Assembly (NCBI RefSeq): GCF_009363855.1
Contig: NZ_CP045423.1
Span: 1,084,001 to 1,148,000 of the forward strand
Direction: 5' to 3'
Source of the DNA: Microvirga thermotolerans
GTDB lineage: Bacteria > Pseudomonadota > Alphaproteobacteria > Rhizobiales > Beijerinckiaceae
DNA: 64,000 nt
Made by a program: the position numbers and the translations under genes. Positions 61,898-64,000 of this stretch are shown here, piece after piece (the first letter of the stretch is position 1; each line of letters begins with the position of its first letter). The notes beneath the pieces are model-generated. The model was not told the DNA's origin. It searched no databases and worked only from the letters and a program-made list of their open reading frames with translations.

Positions 61898-63439
61898 ATG
61901 TCATCCGGGTGGATGCCTTTCAAGAACCGTTTCGGCAAGAGGTCGGAAGAGGCGGCGGCGAGCCTGCCACAGGTGAGCCAGGTGAGCCTGCCCCAGAGGC
62001 AGGCAGACACCGCCGATGCCGCCGATCCGGCTCGCGCGCCTTCGCCGTCGAAGGAGGAGCCGGTTCTCGTCCGCCCCAACGGCGCCCTCGATTCCGTCGG
62101 CCAGAAGAACGAGCTGATCCGGGTCCGCTTCGCCAACATGCTCGACCGGCTGGAGGAGATCCGCAGCCTCAAGGACGACTTCGCCCTCCTGAACGAGCCG
62201 GTGAACGAGCTGATCCGCGCCTATCCCCAGCTCCAGTCCCGTCTCCTGGAGACCGAGGCCGTGCTGCGGCAGGAGACCGACACCACGGCGCAGCTGCGCC
62301 GCGAGCTCGCCGAGCTGACCAATGCCCAGGCGCGCATGACGGACGACCTCTCGGCCACCGTCTCCCAGCTGCGCAAGGCCGAGACGCGGCTGCGGGAGCA
62401 GGATTCCCTCATCGAGGACCTGCGCCTCGGCCTGAAGGACAAGGAGGCCGTCGTCGCCGACCTCGAGAACCAGCTGACCATCGAGACCGAGCGCGCCCGC
62501 AGCATCACGGAGGAGAACCAGGCTCTCCGGCTGGAGGCGCAGGAGGCCGACCAGACCGTCGCCCGCGCCGAGCGCGAGCTGATCGAGGTCCGTGAGCGCA
62601 ACGGCCTGCTCGATCACGAGGTGAAGCGGCTTCAGAAGGTGGCCGAGGAGCAGAACTACCGCCTGTCGAGCCTCACCAACCGCTATGCCGAGCTGGAGAC
62701 CCAGCTCGAGGCGACCCGCCAGCGCGCTTCGGAGCTGGAGACCAAGCTCATGAGCGAGCAGGTCCTGCGCCAGCGGCTGGAGACCCAGCTCGATTCCGAG
62801 TGCTCGGCGCACCAGACGGACCTGTCGGCCCTCGACATGAAGATCGAAGGCCTCAATTCGCGGCTCGCCGCCACGGACAAGATCCTGGCCCATACCCGCG
62901 ACCAGCTGCGGGACAAGAACGAGGCCCTGCGCGGCGTCGAGCGCAGCCTGAAGGAAATCACCATCGAGAAGAACACGGTGGAGCGCCGCCTGGAGGCCAC
63001 CCAGCAGGAGGTCGAGCGGCAGGTCGCCATGGTGAACGAGCTCCAGCGCTCCCGCATCGAGCTGCAGGAGCGGGTGGAGATGCTCAACAAGGCCATCGCG
63101 GCCAAGGATTTCCAGATCGAGAGCGCCGACAACAAGGTGGCGAGCCTCACCGAGCGGATCGACCAGCTCACCAAGCGCTTCGAGCAGGACCGCAGCACCC
63201 TCGAGGCCGCCAACCGCCGCCTCACGGAGGAACTGCAGAACGAGAAGGCGGAACGCTCCCTCATCCAGGGCGCCCTGGAGATCGCGCGCGAGAGCCGCAT
63301 CAAGATCCAGAAGAAGTATGTCTCCCTGCGCAAGAAGACCCGCCTCGACACCGCCGAGGACGATCCGCTCCTCCTCGAAGAGGAAGGTATGGAGGCCGAA
63401 AGCAACGTGAGGCCGCTCAAGTCTTCGGACGCGGAGTAG
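61898..63439 (+). CDS. Long coiled-coil protein, possibly crescentin-like
   Basis: A 513-residue protein. A short basic N-terminus (WMPFKNRFGKRSEE) and a variable linker are followed from about 75 by near-continuous heptads to about 475: LDRLEEIRSLKDDFALLNEP, then RRELAELTNAQARMTDDLSA, EKNTVERRLEATQQEVERQV, and an acidic tail. The layout (basic head, LKDDF...EPV region, long rod) resembles crescentin and other bacterial intermediate-filament-like proteins, but sequence alone cannot separate that from other rods. ATG 61898 is preferred over GTG 61871 because GAGGG lies eight bases upstream. It stands alone. Confidence 0.7.
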   Translation: MSSGWMPFKNRFGKRSEEAAASLPQVSQVSLPQRQADTADAADPARAPSPSKEEPVLVRPNGALDSVGQKNELIRVRFANMLDRLEEIRSLKDDFALLNEPVNELIRAYPQLQSRLLETEAVLRQETDTTAQLRRELAELTNAQARMTDDLSATVSQLRKAETRLREQDSLIEDLRLGLKDKEAVVADLENQLTIETERARSITEENQALRLEAQEADQTVARAERELIEVRERNGLLDHEVKRLQKVAEEQNYRLSSLTNRYAELETQLEATRQRASELETKLMSEQVLRQRLETQLDSECSAHQTDLSALDMKIEGLNSRLAATDKILAHTRDQLRDKNEALRGVERSLKEITIEKNTVERRLEATQQEVERQVAMVNELQRSRIELQERVEMLNKAIAAKDFQIESADNKVASLTERIDQLTKRFEQDRSTLEAANRRLTEELQNEKAERSLIQGALEIARESRIKIQKKYVSLRKKTRLDTAEDDPLLLEEEGMEAESNVRPLKSSDAE

Positions 63440-63707
63440 GCCGGCGGGGCGGTCCGAGGCTCCGTCGCATTTCAGTCGCGTTCCCGGCCTATCCTGAAGG
63501 GCATGCGGCGCTTCAGACGCGCGCCGCATCGCGAGCGCCTCCCGGGCGGCAGGCAGCGTCCGAGGAGAAGAATCCGAAAGGCTCCGGTCGAGCCTCGCTG
63601 CCGCAGCCGTGTGCCCGCCGCCGCATCGACGTCGCGCCGGAACCCGGGAAAGGCTCAACCCTTCCGCCACCGGCGCCGCTTCGGCGGGTCCATGGAGGGA
63701 GGATCGC

Positions 63708-64000
63708 ATGGACTTGCGCAAATATGTCGCCGAGGGGATCGGCACCTTCTGGCTCACCTTCGCCGGCTGCGGCAGCGCCGTGATCGCCGCCGGCTTCCCG
63801 CAGGTGGGAATCGGGCTGCTGGGCGTGGCCCTCGCCTTCGGCCTCACCGTGCTGACCATGGCCTATGCCATCGGCCACGTCTCGGGCTGCCACCTCAACC
63901 CCGCCGTCACCGTCGGACTTGCCGCGGGCGGGCGCTTCCCCGCCAGGGACATCCTGCCCTACGTGGTCGCGCAGGTGACCGGCGCGATCGTGGCCGCCGC
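63708..64000 (+). CDS. aqpZ: Aquaporin Z, N-terminal part (cut by window edge)
   Basis: The first 97 codons of a major intrinsic protein. The N-terminus is [20 protein letters not shown]. The first NPA box is [20 protein letters not shown], as in AqpZ, and [20 protein letters not shown] follows, also AqpZ-specific. It should form a tetrameric water channel. GGAGGGAGGATCGC precedes the ATG at 63708. The second half, with the second NPA box, lies outside the window. Confidence 0.93.
   Translation, partial: MDLRKYVAEGIGTFWLTFAGCGSAVIAAGFPQVGIGLLGVALAFGLTVLTMAYAIGHVSGCHLNPAVTVGLAAGGRFPARDILPYVVAQVTGAIVAA

Overview
The window is GC-rich chromosomal DNA from an alphaproteobacterium, most likely of the order Hyphomicrobiales (Rhizobiales). 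Four things support this. The gene order murA - DUF2948 - hisD - UPF0262 - LMW phosphatase is typical of that order. There is a C4-pathway 5-aminolevulinate synthase. The tRNA-His has A73 and no G-1:C73 pair. One operator has the alphaproteobacterial LexA form GAAC-N7-GAAC. The general flavour resembles Methylobacteriaceae such as Microvirga, but the genus is a guess. Almost all of the window is ordinary, tightly packed chromosome; the one degenerate pocket is about 9.3-12.7 kb.

Left part (1-9.3 kb): an aromatic/phenylacetate-type catabolic locus. A divergent enoyl-CoA hydratase start lies at the very left edge, then paaN and a complete branched-chain/aromatic-acid ABC importer (substrate-binding protein, LivH, LivM, LivG, LivF), with a TetR-type operator on the promoter. 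It converges on an MBL hydrolase - FAD monooxygenase - DUF2783 operon. From 9.3 to 12.7 kb lies a decayed pocket that ends at the 3' side of a tRNA-Thr gene. It holds an IS6-family remnant whose two ends can be placed, an IS630-family fragment, a small exported-protein ORF broken by a 16-bp tandem duplication, and two intact secreted proteins.

Middle (12.7-37.5 kb): tRNA-Thr, hemA, the murA-hisD block, azlCD, a TerC-family protein, a tctBAC tricarboxylate importer, tRNA-His, a diguanylate cyclase, several small exported or hypothetical proteins, an Omp25-like barrel, a candidate small RNA ending in an orphan terminator, a NUDIX hydrolase, two phasins, a large PAS histidine kinase of the PdhS/PleC type, a GNAT and a Pat-type NDP-forming acyl-CoA synthetase/acetyltransferase.

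Right part (37.5-64 kb): an MFS (CynX-type) carrier and an amidohydrolase - oligopeptide-type ABC importer unit. A divergent GntR regulator and a cytosine-deaminase-like amidohydrolase follow, and matching operator palindromes join them into one presumptive regulon for a nitrogen heterocycle or related amide. Then come bfd-bfr iron storage, lutCB, VOC/DUF1428, DUF1989, an HTH gene with a perfect LexA box over its promoter, a lutA-like gene with a cytochrome c, glcDE-DUF2585-glcF, a long coiled-coil (possibly crescentin-like) protein, and the start of aqpZ, cut by the right edge. The lut and glc genes together form a 2-hydroxyacid (lactate/glycolate) oxidation neighbourhood split by unrelated small operons.
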